Shown here: positions 7,392 to 14,999 of the stretch, in pieces | Numbering within the stretch: position 1 is the first letter of the stretch | How the letters are laid out: each line of letters begins with the position of its first letter | Assembly: GCA_948571325.1 (NCBI GenBank) | Contig: CAOZKB010000008.1 | Coordinates: 1-23,876 of the forward strand | From: an uncultured Candidatus Saccharibacteria bacterium | Lineage (GTDB): Bacteria > Patescibacteriota > Saccharimonadia > Saccharimonadales > Saccharimonadaceae | DNA length: 23,876 nucleotides | Direction of reading: 5' to 3' | Notes under the pieces: model-generated | The model's input: only the letters and a program-made list of their open reading frames with translations | Told to the model about the DNA's origin: nothing | Database searches by the model: none | Made by a program: the position numbers and the translations under genes

Positions 7392-8126
7392 ATGATTGGA
7401 TTTTATACTAAAGGCCAAGCTCGTGGCAAAGTGATTGGTAAAAACATCAGGATTCAAGAGCGGTTCAGTACTGTTCACCAGCAATGTATTTATATACGTT
7501 ACGGTGATGCAGATATCAGCGTTTACGCACGTCTTCGCAATACCGAGGCAAGCGCCACGGACGAATCTCAGAGGGCGCCAGTTCTTCTTCCGGAGTTACC
7601 AGTGATTTTTCCTTGGAAGCATATTGATGGTATCATTGAGAATGCCGTAGTGGAGGACATGTCGTTACCGGGATCGGAGCAGATCAAATTTTTCCTGCAA
7701 TATCAGGAAGTTATGCGAGGAGGCGAAGCTGTGAAGCGCCAACTCGGCTGGTATCCCAGTGGAGCGCGTATTTACATTGATCATATCGCACTGCTATATT
7801 GTAATTCGCATGTAGCTTGCTCGGAGATGCAGGTTAATATTGGTCGCGGACCAGTTATACTGCAGATTGAGGATTACGGCCTTGAGCTTCTTTGTGAAAA
7901 TCAGGGCGATAACCCAATTTCTCAGTCCACCTCGGCGCAGATTTATATTAGGGGTAAGCGAGAAAATACGCGTATCATGGAGCTAACTCGGGACCCTTAT
8001 AGTTCCGATGTTATAGTGAGTCGTTACTACCGCAACGCCAATATGACCGAAGCAAAAATGTGCCGACACCTTGATAATCACAGGTTAGACGGGGCTTTGG
8101 CCGCTTACTATCGATATGATCTGTGA
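7392..8126 (+). CDS. Unknown protein, second gene of the operon
   Basis: 244 residues, ATG 7392 with AAAGGAGGG 8 nt upstream. No family recognised. It looks soluble and beta-rich (IYIRYGDADISVYARLRN, GARIYIDHIALLYCNSHVA, SAQIYIRGKRENTRIMELTR), with a C-terminal basic/aromatic end (VSRYYRNANMTEAKMC). It has no clear similarity by eye to the preceding gene. The stop at 8124-8126 lies 17 nt before the start of the HD gene. Confidence 0.8.
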   Translation: MIGFYTKGQARGKVIGKNIRIQERFSTVHQQCIYIRYGDADISVYARLRNTEASATDESQRAPVLLPELPVIFPWKHIDGIIENAVVEDMSLPGSEQIKFFLQYQEVMRGGEAVKRQLGWYPSGARIYIDHIALLYCNSHVACSEMQVNIGRGPVILQIEDYGLELLCENQGDNPISQSTSAQIYIRGKRENTRIMELTRDPYSSDVIVSRYYRNANMTEAKMCRHLDNHRLDGALAAYYRYDL

Positions 8127-8143
8127 ATAAGGAGGGGCTTAAT

Positions 8144-8830
8144 ATGTTCCACCAAATCAGAACTCAAGTTCAGCAGCTTCTAGGTCAAGATAATTCTGGT
8201 CACGATATGGCGCATATTGATCGAGTTTTAAGTCTATCCTTGCGCTTTGCAACCAGAGAAAACGCTAATCAAGATGTCGTTGCACTCATTGCCTTGTTGC
8301 ATGACGTCGACGATTACAAAATCTTCGGCGCGGAGAGCGCGCAAAATTTAACAAATGCTAGTAGCATTTTGGAACAAGTTACTTGTTCCAAGGACGACGT
8401 TAAGCGCCAAGTTCTCAGCGCTATTGGTGCTATCGGTTACGGCAAAAGGCTCGATGGTCTTCAGCCGGCCACGCTGGAAGGCAAAATTGTCTCCGATGCT
8501 GATATGTGTGATGCGCTCGGCGCCACCGGGCTCTTTCGTCTTTATCGTTATAATCTGGCTCATGGCTATCCGGTGTTTGACCGAGGATTTTATCCCAGCC
8601 TGGACATGTCCACGGCGGAGTACGCCGCCACGCGCAAAAGAACCGTTATCAGTCATATGTTCGAAAAACTCTTGCGGCTCAAAGACCTTATGCTGACTGA
8701 TTCTGGCAAAGCCGAAGCCGCTACGCGGCACGAGATTATGGTTGAGTTTCTCTATCATTTCTTCCGAGAAGAGAATGCTCCGGAGTGGATCGACTATTTG
8801 ACCAATTATCTGCAGAAACAGCAAGTATAA
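8144..8830 (+). CDS. HD-superfamily hydrolase, YedJ/YpgQ-like
   Basis: 228 residues from ATG 8144; AAGGAGGGG lies 7 nt upstream, which rules out the in-frame GTG at 8123. The layout is that of the YedJ/YpgQ HD family (YpgQ is a nucleoside-triphosphate pyrophosphatase): SGHDMAHIDRVLSLS (H24), VALIALLHDVDDYKIFG (H53, D54, D57, K59), and GKIVSDADMCDALGATG (D118, D120, D123). Unlike the HD protein at 4315 the HD pair is intact. It is the last gene of the operon with two unknowns, so it may act on a nucleotide they make or bind; that link is inference. Terminator at 8894-8919. Confidence 0.82.
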   Translation: MFHQIRTQVQQLLGQDNSGHDMAHIDRVLSLSLRFATRENANQDVVALIALLHDVDDYKIFGAESAQNLTNASSILEQVTCSKDDVKRQVLSAIGAIGYGKRLDGLQPATLEGKIVSDADMCDALGATGLFRLYRYNLAHGYPVFDRGFYPSLDMSTAEYAATRKRTVISHMFEKLLRLKDLMLTDSGKAEAATRHEIMVEFLYHFFREENAPEWIDYLTNYLQKQQV

Positions 8831-8893
8831 CGGTCTAATTGGACTATGATCTTAGGCTACATAAAACTTCCATAGCCCAAGGTTCTCAATGTT

Positions 8894-8919
8894 AAGCCCC
8901 GCTAATCCTAGCGGGGCTT
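8894..8919 (+). terminator. Terminator of the 6676-8830 operon
   Basis: Perfect 10-bp stem AAGCCCCGCT / AGCGGGGCTT with a six-base loop and TTCTC tail. The -10 of the next gene starts 9 bases later. Confidence 0.85.
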
Positions 8920-8927
8920 TCTCATGC

Positions 8928-8933
8928 TATAAT
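8928..8933 (+). promoter_or_regulatory. Extended -10 promoter of the HAD gene
   Basis: TGC-TATAAT. The -35 position falls inside the preceding terminator and is poor. A leader of about 17 nt with TGGAG precedes ATG 8957. Confidence 0.6.
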
Positions 8934-8956
8934 AGTCCTAGCTAAATGGAGTTAAT

Positions 8957-9880
8957 ATGACAAAAACCAATCCCCAAACCACTTCAAAAATCGCCACGCC
9001 AGAGCACCCGACGGAAGACGCTTATGCTTCCAAAAAACCAGACCACAAAAAACCAGATTACGACGAACCTAGAGTTCATAAACGTGTTCTCGCCTTTGAC
9101 ATTGACCAGACCCTCAATATCGCCAAAACTCCCATTCCTCCTGACATGGCGCAAACTCTTCGGCAATGCCTTCAGCATTTCGAGATTTGTCCAATTTCTG
9201 GGCAAAAGTTCGAGCAATTTCTCCTCCAAATCGTTGAGCCACTGCAGGTGGCTGGCGGTACTCCGGCCGAGCTTGCGCATCTACATCTTTTTGTGGCTCA
9301 GGGCACGCAGTATTATCGCTATAATTCTCAATCTAATGATTCTCCTAATCAGCCCGCAGCTTGGCAACAGATTTATAATTATCCCCTCTCTGAAGCGGAT
9401 GTTGTAAAAATTACAACGGTATTAGAAGAATCCGCCAAAGAACTCGGCTTCTGGGAAGCCGACCGGCTCAAACCGGGTGACCAAATCATCGAAAATCGCC
9501 TTTCTCAAGTCACTTTTTCTGCTCTTGGTCAAGCCATGGGTACTTCGGAAAAATACGATTGGGACCCTGACATGAAGAAGCGCCAAGCTATCGTCGCCAA
9601 ATGCCAAGCCAAGCTCCCCGACTTCCTCTACGAGATTGGCGGCACCACCTCAATTAACGTCGCTGCTCCCGGCATGAACAAAGCTTTTGGTATTAAACAT
9701 CTCCTCGACCAGCTCCACGTTGCCAAAACCGAGATTCTCTACTTTGGCGACATGACTCAGCCTGGCGGCAACGATTATCCCGTGGTCGAAATGGGCATCG
9801 ACACTATCACCGTCCGTTCGCACGAGGATACACTTTATGCCTTGCAAGGTATTCTCGGCCTCATCGGTGTCACGATATAA
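8957..9880 (+). CDS. HAD-superfamily phosphatase/phosphomutase, eukaryotic phosphomannomutase-like
   Basis: 307 residues. HAD enzymes move phosphate through an Asp nucleophile. Motif I is VLAFDIDQTLN (D48 nucleophile, D50 acid/base). ENRLSQVTFSALGQ and EIGGTTSINVAAPGMNKAFGI match the order found in the alpha-PMM/HAD-IIB family, where the first segment holds the sugar phosphate and the Lys is motif III. Motif IV is LYFGDMTQPGGNDYPV. About 40 charged, disordered residues precede the core. A role in mannose-1-phosphate supply for surface glycans is possible but not shown; a generic sugar phosphatase is equally likely. It has a single-gene promoter and faces the 9914 gene across a shared terminator. 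Confidence 0.82.
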   Translation: MTKTNPQTTSKIATPEHPTEDAYASKKPDHKKPDYDEPRVHKRVLAFDIDQTLNIAKTPIPPDMAQTLRQCLQHFEICPISGQKFEQFLLQIVEPLQVAGGTPAELAHLHLFVAQGTQYYRYNSQSNDSPNQPAAWQQIYNYPLSEADVVKITTVLEESAKELGFWEADRLKPGDQIIENRLSQVTFSALGQAMGTSEKYDWDPDMKKRQAIVAKCQAKLPDFLYEIGGTTSINVAAPGMNKAFGIKHLLDQLHVAKTEILYFGDMTQPGGNDYPVVEMGIDTITVRSHEDTLYALQGILGLIGVTI

Positions 9881-9882
9881 AA

Positions 9883-9911
9883 ACTCCCCAGCCATTATCG
9901 GCCGGGGAAGT
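9883..9911. terminator. Bidirectional terminator between convergent genes
   Basis: ACTCCCC..CC / GG..GGGGAAGT stem with one internal mismatch pair and a bulge. The minus strand has TTTTTA after it, so it serves the 9914 gene well. Confidence 0.75.
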
Positions 9912-9913
9912 CA

Positions 9914-11065
9914 TCAATTTATTCCGTTCAGTTTCAGGCTCCGCTGTTTTAACTGTTCACTCCAGTTAGACACCGCCCCGCAAAACAGCATATACTCAAC
10001 ATTCAGATCCTTTGCTCTCATTTTGCGCTCATTCGTCAATTGCGCCTCCAGGATTGCCACTCTGTCCGCTTGTAGAGATGTCGCTGTAATCGAGGTGCCG
10101 TCATTACCTGTGGGATTTCGTAAGATTTTATAACTCGGATCCGTCGAAAATCCCCTCTGTACATATTCAATCACGAGTGCATCTCTCGGCACGACATCCC
10201 AAGCATCTACACACGCCACCGTGGCGTCAATAAAGCTACTAGCTTTATTGTTATCGATATTACGAGGCTTCAGCAGTCGACCATACGCATCAATTACGAA
10301 AGTCATTACACGGTACAATCCATCATCATAATGCTCACGCTCGATAGGATTAAAGTTTTTCGACTTCTGGGTGGGCTTAGATGCCGACTCAAGTTGGACG
10401 ACTACCTGTCCCCCAAGAACATCCTTGACTTTTTCCGAAGCGCTTTCGCTGCCGAATATTCTGTCGAACTGCTCCTGAATCAGCTTCTGCCGCTTTGGTA
10501 TTTCTTCTGAAAATTCGTATACTGAGCTGTCTTCGCGGTACTTGAAGCCAATTGGCAGGATGTAATAATCCCAATACCAATAATCTACTCCCCGCTCGTC
10601 TTTCTGCTCGGCGAGTTCTGCCTGCCCTAGATAGTAATGATTTGCTAGTTGCTTAATCTTAGACTCCACTTCGTGTGGCCTTTCAGTAGTTTGTCTATCG
10701 GCAATCAACAAAAAACGCACCTCTTTCGGATTCATCGTCAGTGTAAAATGCATTACATCGGCTTCACGAGTGTCCTTCATAATTCGCGACCCAAAGCACA
10801 CTCGGCTAGTCTTGCTGAAGCCCGAGTATAAATCGCAGATCAACTCACTAAATTTTAGACCGACGGTCTGATTGTAGTACCCCTTACGGGTTTTAAATAG
10901 CGGTACTTCCCAATCATCCAAATGGAAAATTACATTTGGCTTGCCTAGATTACCGATATTCTTTCCGCAAATTCGTACAGTTAGACCGCCCATTTCTGAA
11001 ACCGTTGTGTGGTAGCCGTAAAATCCTTTAGCTTTCGCCAAGTCCTCTAAAACTTTCGTTTTCAT
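9914..11065 (-). CDS. Unknown two-part protein sharing a domain with the 13182 gene
   Basis: 383 residues, ATG 11065 with AGGAGG 8 nt upstream. The N-terminal part (1-220) is not recognised; it is soluble, alpha/beta, with aromatic clusters (GVDYWYWDYYILPIGF). Residues 250-301 carry TFVIDAYGRLLKPRN, then a variable stretch and DAWDVVPRDALVIEY, which matches TFVLLQDGRRLKPRR and TVWDFVPITALVVKF of the 13182 protein in order and spacing. A charged helix follows at about 330-352. The gene has a consensus promoter and a leader of about 155 nt whose first part is also shared with the 13182 gene. Function unknown; cytoplasmic by lack of any signal. Confidence 0.82.
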   Translation of the reverse strand: MKTKVLEDLAKAKGFYGYHTTVSEMGGLTVRICGKNIGNLGKPNVIFHLDDWEVPLFKTRKGYYNQTVGLKFSELICDLYSGFSKTSRVCFGSRIMKDTREADVMHFTLTMNPKEVRFLLIADRQTTERPHEVESKIKQLANHYYLGQAELAEQKDERGVDYWYWDYYILPIGFKYREDSSVYEFSEEIPKRQKLIQEQFDRIFGSESASEKVKDVLGGQVVVQLESASKPTQKSKNFNPIEREHYDDGLYRVMTFVIDAYGRLLKPRNIDNNKASSFIDATVACVDAWDVVPRDALVIEYVQRGFSTDPSYKILRNPTGNDGTSITATSLQADRVAILEAQLTNERKMRAKDLNVEYMLFCGAVSNWSEQLKQRSLKLNGIN

Positions 11066-11182
11066 CTCTTTTCCTCCTATCCATCGTCGACGCCAGCGGG
11101 GAATTAACCCACGGGCGCACAGATTTCGAAACCAAAAACTGACCAGATTTTCAGGTACTACCCCTGCTGTCCTGCCAGCTTT

Positions 11183-11211
11183 CCACTACAGATACAGCCT
11201 AGCAAGAGGCT
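11183..11211 (-). promoter_or_regulatory. Conserved leader element, copy 1
   Basis: Minus strand: hairpin AGCCT-CTTGCT-AGGCT followed by TATCTGTAGTGG, about 10 nt after the predicted +1. The same arrangement is found at 14094-14122 before the 13182 gene; GCTGG and AGGGG follow in both. Confidence 0.65.
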
Positions 11212-11220
11212 CATACTACC

Positions 11221-11249
11221 ATTGTAGCACACTTTATTATTTTTGTCAA
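11221..11249 (-). promoter_or_regulatory. Consensus promoter of the 9914 gene
   Basis: TTGACA (11249-11244), 17 bp ending GTGTGC, TACAAT (11226-11221), minus strand. Confidence 0.85.
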
Positions 11250-11301
11250 GAGAAAATTACCACTCAAAAAAACACGCCCCAAAAATTACCCCCCAAAAAA
11301 T

Positions 11302-11325
11302 ATTCCCCAGATCACTCCGGGGAAT
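11302..11325 (-). terminator. Terminator of the 11365 gene
   Basis: Minus strand ATTCCCC / GGGGAAT hairpin followed by ATTTTTT, 40 nt after the stop codon. Confidence 0.85.
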
Positions 11326-11364
11326 AATGTAAAATCGACAAGAATCATAAATGACTGCTAGTAA

Positions 11365-12717
11365 CTACTCAATTACTGGTGATTCCAGCACCTTTGGTGC
11401 CGCGTCGTCTGAAGGCGACTGCAATGTTTTGACCAGTTTATAAAACTCTGTCAGTGCCGCCTCTTCATCGGCTTTATACTTCTGTAAATCTTTTACGCAA
11501 TCCTTTAGCCGTACTGCCGAAAGGGCATATTTAGTAGTATCGTACTTGCGATGTAATCCATCAATACTACAATGCGACGGTAGTCTTACGGTTACTTCGT
11601 CGCCTGCGATATGCATCCAGCCTTTTAAATCTTGTACCATAGGATGTAGTTTTGCAAACAACGGTGCAAATTTCTGCCAATTTTCTCCTACAGTGATCAT
11701 AGAGTCCAGGTATTCACGCAAAGTTTTATGGTCGGCAATACGTTTAGTCTTCTCTGCTAATTGTTTGTAGCTGTCGTCCAGTAATGGTTTTACCGCCTCA
11801 AACTCCAGCTTATTCACATTGCAGTACGGTATTTCGACAAACGATAAGGCTGCTACTTCGCATCGACAGTATTTTTCGTTCAGCTCGTAGGCTTCGATTT
11901 GGAGGTTCTGATAATATTCCTGGGCAGCTTCGTAATCTGCCAACGTCTGAGCGTAACATTTCCATTTCATTGCGAATTGTTCTTCCCGTCGCTGCAGGCT
12001 CTCGTAGTATCTCGGAAGCAGTCTCCCCAGTGAACTCTTATCTATTGGTAGCACAATGTAGTCGATGCCTTCTTTACCGCCATTAGAAGTGATTTTCAAG
12101 AAACTTATCGCTCCAAATACATCTTTAGCTATCTCCTCGGTGATTCCGCGAGTGCTACTCTCTGCGCCACCCCATTTTACCATGATTAGAAGATGCCGAT
12201 ATCGTTCTGGCTCATAATGTGGCGCCAAGTGAAAGACTTGGGTATCTTCTTGCTGATATGCCTGAAAAATCGGACACAATTTATAAAGCTTACATAGATC
12301 TTCGCAACAACTCGTGTCGTTGCTACCTAACGCACCGTAGGCGAAACTAAAACTAGTACCGCAGAAATCGTTCGCTATCCGCTCGGATAGCGATGAACTA
12401 ATTAGTTCATCAAATAACCTTAATGGATGACGTAAAAATCCATCCTTATTATAGTGCAGCCTATAGTCAGATGCCATAATCAGGCGAATCGGTGCCGCAT
12501 ACTGTCCCGACATCGTCCAGCTCAGGCTGTCTTCCACCAGGCAGCGTTCCATTGATTCGCCCACTAGCTGTGTCATAATCTTCTCGGCATCATCTGACGA
12601 GTGGAAGTTATCTAGTGTTAGTATCTCGTCTGGCTGATAATCTTCGTAAATCGACTCCATCACCTCCGTAATCCTCAGGCTAATCTGCTGTTTGCTTTCT
12701 TTTTTGTTTGTTTTCAT
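11365..12717 (-). CDS. Unknown 450-residue protein
   Basis: ATG 12717 is chosen because AAGGAGAGG lies 6 nt upstream; the frame stays open to 12855 through leader sequence. No family recognised. There is no signal or membrane helix. The middle (about 255-330) is rich in long charged helices that may form coiled coil (RRYYESLQRREEQFAMKWKC, DYEAAQEYYQNLQIEAYELN). It has an uncommon number of cysteines for a cytoplasmic protein, including DTSCCEDLCKLYKLC and KYCRCEV. Two promoters and a leader of up to 340 nt precede it. It sits between the two genes that share a domain (9914 and 13182) and on the same strand, but has its own terminator, so it is a separate unit. Confidence 0.78.
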   Translation of the reverse strand: MKTNKKESKQQISLRITEVMESIYEDYQPDEILTLDNFHSSDDAEKIMTQLVGESMERCLVEDSLSWTMSGQYAAPIRLIMASDYRLHYNKDGFLRHPLRLFDELISSSLSERIANDFCGTSFSFAYGALGSNDTSCCEDLCKLYKLCPIFQAYQQEDTQVFHLAPHYEPERYRHLLIMVKWGGAESSTRGITEEIAKDVFGAISFLKITSNGGKEGIDYIVLPIDKSSLGRLLPRYYESLQRREEQFAMKWKCYAQTLADYEAAQEYYQNLQIEAYELNEKYCRCEVAALSFVEIPYCNVNKLEFEAVKPLLDDSYKQLAEKTKRIADHKTLREYLDSMITVGENWQKFAPLFAKLHPMVQDLKGWMHIAGDEVTVRLPSHCSIDGLHRKYDTTKYALSAVRLKDCVKDLQKYKADEEAALTEFYKLVKTLQSPSDDAAPKVLESPVIE

Positions 12718-12970
12718 ATGTTTCCTCTCCTTCCTCTGCTCTCGCAGAAACCACCACCGAACTTTTGCTCGTGTTTCAACAAAGACCTTATCTCTGTGTG
12801 ATGGCGACCGCCCTTTGGGCAGCGACCAAACGAAAAACCATAGGGAACTTATCAATTAATCAATCTTCAAAAAATCACCAAACTTATAGAACCTGCCGTT
12901 TCTCGTCTCCTCGCTACCCAAAAGCTCTCATTCTGGCAAAATTACCAAAATAGCCTTTCCAAGGCGAAAA

Positions 12971-12999
12971 ATACTAAAACAAACAATCAATCTTGTCAA
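12971..12999 (-). promoter_or_regulatory. Proximal promoter of the 11365 gene
   Basis: TTGACA (12999-12994), 17 bp, TAGTAT (12976-12971), minus strand. It lacks the TGC before the -10 that the other consensus promoters have. About 250 nt of leader separate it from the start codon. Confidence 0.65.
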
Positions 13000-13053
13000 T
13001 TCGTAAATTGCGTGGGGGTTATCTAGGATATCAAAATCCAACCCCATACCTCA

Positions 13054-13082
13054 ATTCTAGCATAGATTATGCAATTTGTCAA
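13054..13082 (-). promoter_or_regulatory. Distal consensus promoter of the 11365 gene
   Basis: TTGACA (13082-13077), 17 bp ending TATGC, TAGAAT (13059-13054), minus strand. Its transcript immediately meets a hairpin, GGGGTT-GGAT...ATCC-AACCCC (about 13014-13045), before the second promoter. Confidence 0.8.
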
Positions 13083-13102
13083 TAGTAAAAATTTTTGACC
13101 AT

Positions 13103-13139
13103 AAAAAGGCAAAGCGCCCCACTACTAGCGGAACGCTTT
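13103..13139 (-). terminator. Terminator of the 13182 gene
   Basis: Minus strand AAAGCGTTCC / GGGGCGCTTT (with G-U pairs), nine-base loop, then GCCTTTTT. Confidence 0.75.
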
Positions 13140-13181
13140 TACACTTAATCGATTCTATCCAATTTGTCAATGTTAAGGCTA

Positions 13182-13925
13182 CTAAATTTCGCTTCCACTG
13201 CAGATACGGAAATCATCGAGCGACATTTGCCCGCGTAGCTGTCTATCATCTTCTGCGCTCTGCTCGGGCTTTTGCGTGAGTATCTTATTCCGTTGCAACA
13301 TAATCTCGTCGAGTACCTCAAGCCACCCGCGCTCAAAACTTGGTATTATTTCACCGAGCGGTAACGATTGCCTATGCCACTTTGTCTCCCAACGCTCTTT
13401 CAGCTGCTTAAAGATCAACTGTAATCGTTCGCGCTGCGCCTCGGTGATTCTCTCTGGACATTGCAATACCATGAACTCGGGTATTGCTGCTAAATGAGTC
13501 TTGCGAAATTTAACCACCAAGGCAGTAATCGGTACAAAGTCCCAGACTGTCCATTGGTCATGTTTCGCTCCCTCGTGGCGCTTCTTACGCTCTTCTGTTG
13601 CTCTGCTCCGGCGTGGCTTCAACCGACGTCCGTCTTGCAATAGCACAAAGGTTCGCTCCTCGCCACATTTATCACGATAACGCCAAGATTTTAATCGCCG
13701 TTCATTCGTTAGCTCGTCAACCGGTAAAATTTCATCCTGCCGCGCTTGTAATGTCGCCATATCTTCGCTTGCCTCCGCCGTTAGGTCGCTCTCAAATATT
13801 CTTTCATTAACTTCTATAGCTAGCTCAACACCGACCGATTTTTCACCAGTTTCCGGCACCAATTCTTCAGTTGCTAATTCTTCACATACCAGGTTCTCAT
13901 CGTATCCAACTGTCATTTCCTGCAT
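13182..13925 (-). CDS. Unknown protein sharing a domain with the 9914 gene
   Basis: 247 residues, ATG 13925 with TAGGAGAG 7 nt upstream. Residues 1-72 are strongly acidic (Glu-rich) and probably disordered. Residues 82-140 hold the shared motif: RTFVLLQDGRRLKPRR, a basic stretch (RATEERKKRHEGAK), then TVWDFVPITALVVKF. A helical region follows (ERITEAQRERLQLIFKQLKE). By eye this aligns with residues 250-350 of the 9914 protein. The acid tail followed by a basic core suggests a nucleic-acid or protein interaction module, but this is only inference. The promoter and first part of the leader resemble those of the 9914 gene. Confidence 0.8.
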   Translation of the reverse strand: MQEMTVGYDENLVCEELATEELVPETGEKSVGVELAIEVNERIFESDLTAEASEDMATLQARQDEILPVDELTNERRLKSWRYRDKCGEERTFVLLQDGRRLKPRRSRATEERKKRHEGAKHDQWTVWDFVPITALVVKFRKTHLAAIPEFMVLQCPERITEAQRERLQLIFKQLKERWETKWHRQSLPLGEIIPSFERGWLEVLDEIMLQRNKILTQKPEQSAEDDRQLRGQMSLDDFRICSGSEI

Positions 13926-14093
13926 TTTTCACTCTCCTATTGCTATGTTTTTGTTGCCAGCCTAGCTTTTAGTAATTTTTCACTAGCTTCTTATGCTTAG
14001 CTTTGGCGTTTTGACGCTTATCTTTTGAATCAATTAATTTTCAAAGTACCAACCTCCTTATTTCTAAACTCCCCTGAAAAGAACGGCTCCAGC

Positions 14094-14122
14094 CCACTAC
14101 AGATAAAGCCTTCGCCGAGGCT
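14094..14122 (-). promoter_or_regulatory. Conserved leader element, copy 2
   Basis: Minus strand: hairpin AGCCT-CGGCGA-AGGCT then TATCTGTAGTGG with one base (T) between, about 9 nt after the predicted +1; compare 11183-11211. A second hairpin GCGT-CAAA-ACGC lies further along the roughly 200-nt leader (near 14010). Confidence 0.65.
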
Positions 14123-14130
14123 ACTCCTCC

Positions 14131-14159
14131 ATTCTAGCATACTGTATGTATTTTGTCAA
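14131..14159 (-). promoter_or_regulatory. Consensus promoter of the 13182 gene
   Basis: TTGACA (14159-14154), 17 bp ending GTATGC, TAGAAT (14136-14131), minus strand; divergent from tpiA. Confidence 0.85.
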
Positions 14160-14213
14160 GTATAATCCTATGTTCTAGCGATGAATAATTGTCCAGTTGG
14201 CGAAAGTTTATGC

Positions 14214-14219
14214 TATACT
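14214..14219 (+). promoter_or_regulatory. Extended -10 of tpiA, leaderless
   Basis: TGC-TATACT, then six bases, then ATG 14226. No ribosome site is present before the ATG. Confidence 0.7.
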
Positions 14220-14225
14220 AATATT

Positions 14226-14996
14226 ATGAAAACTTATATCGTGGGCAATTGGAAGATGAATTTTTCAGTGGGGGAATCATCTGTCTATCTTCATAAACTC
14301 TTGCAAAAAGTGCGGGCGGCGAGGGATCTAAAAATCGTTGTTGCGCCTTCAACGATCGCGCTCCAGCCGCTATCCTTGCAGACCGATCGCAAAAAAATTC
14401 GCCTCGCCGCCCAGACTGCCAATCCTCACGATTTTGGGGCCTATACTGGTGAAGTCTCGTTTACTCAGTTGCGCGGAATAGTTGATTATTGTATTATTGG
14501 CCACTCTGAGCGCCGTCACATCTTCCACGAGACGGATAAAGATGTGCGTAACGCCGTAGCGGCAGCCTTGCGCAATGGTATTACGCCTATTCTTTGTATC
14601 GGCGAGACGGAGACTGAGCGTACTTTTGGCGAAACTTACGATGTCTTACGCGACCAGTTGCTAGGCGGCTTGTCGCAAGTTTCCACGGAAGATATTGCCA
14701 AGGTGATGATTGCCTACGAGCCAGTCTGGGCGATTAGTACCACTTCTGATGCGCGCCTCGCTTCGCCCGACGATATCAGCGCTGTTACGCAATTCATCCG
14801 CCATACGCTAGAGGATACCTATAGCAAAAAGGTTGCCTCAGAAATTCCTATACTATATGGCGGTAGCGTAAGACCATCTAATGCTGGCGCTTACTTGACC
14901 ATTCCAGACATTAACGGTCTATTGATTGGTGGCGCCTCGCTAATCGGCGAACAATTCCTCGACATTATCGAAACCGCTAGGAGGGTACAGTCTTAA
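14226..14996 (+). CDS. tpiA: Triosephosphate isomerase
   Basis: 256 residues from ATG 14226. Interconverts dihydroxyacetone phosphate and glyceraldehyde 3-phosphate in glycolysis, in the cytoplasm. Visible: YIVGNWKMNF (substrate Asn and Lys), YCIIGHSERRH (electrophile His), VMIAYEPVWAIST (catalytic Glu; loop 6 begins AIST), and the phosphate-binding ILYGGSVRPSNA and LIGGASL. Length is normal. The frame opens upstream at 14181, but the position of the -10 and the alignment of MKTYIVGNWK with the family both fix the start at 14226. The following gene begins 3 nt after the stop, with GGAGGGT inside the end of tpiA, so the two form an operon. Confidence 0.97.
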   Translation: MKTYIVGNWKMNFSVGESSVYLHKLLQKVRAARDLKIVVAPSTIALQPLSLQTDRKKIRLAAQTANPHDFGAYTGEVSFTQLRGIVDYCIIGHSERRHIFHETDKDVRNAVAAALRNGITPILCIGETETERTFGETYDVLRDQLLGGLSQVSTEDIAKVMIAYEPVWAISTTSDARLASPDDISAVTQFIRHTLEDTYSKKVASEIPILYGGSVRPSNAGAYLTIPDINGLLIGGASLIGEQFLDIIETARRVQS

Positions 14997-14999
14997 TCT

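Noticed and set aside
12718..12855. N-terminal extension of the 11365 gene
   Set aside because: It lies in the leader; the strong ribosome site decides for ATG 12717.
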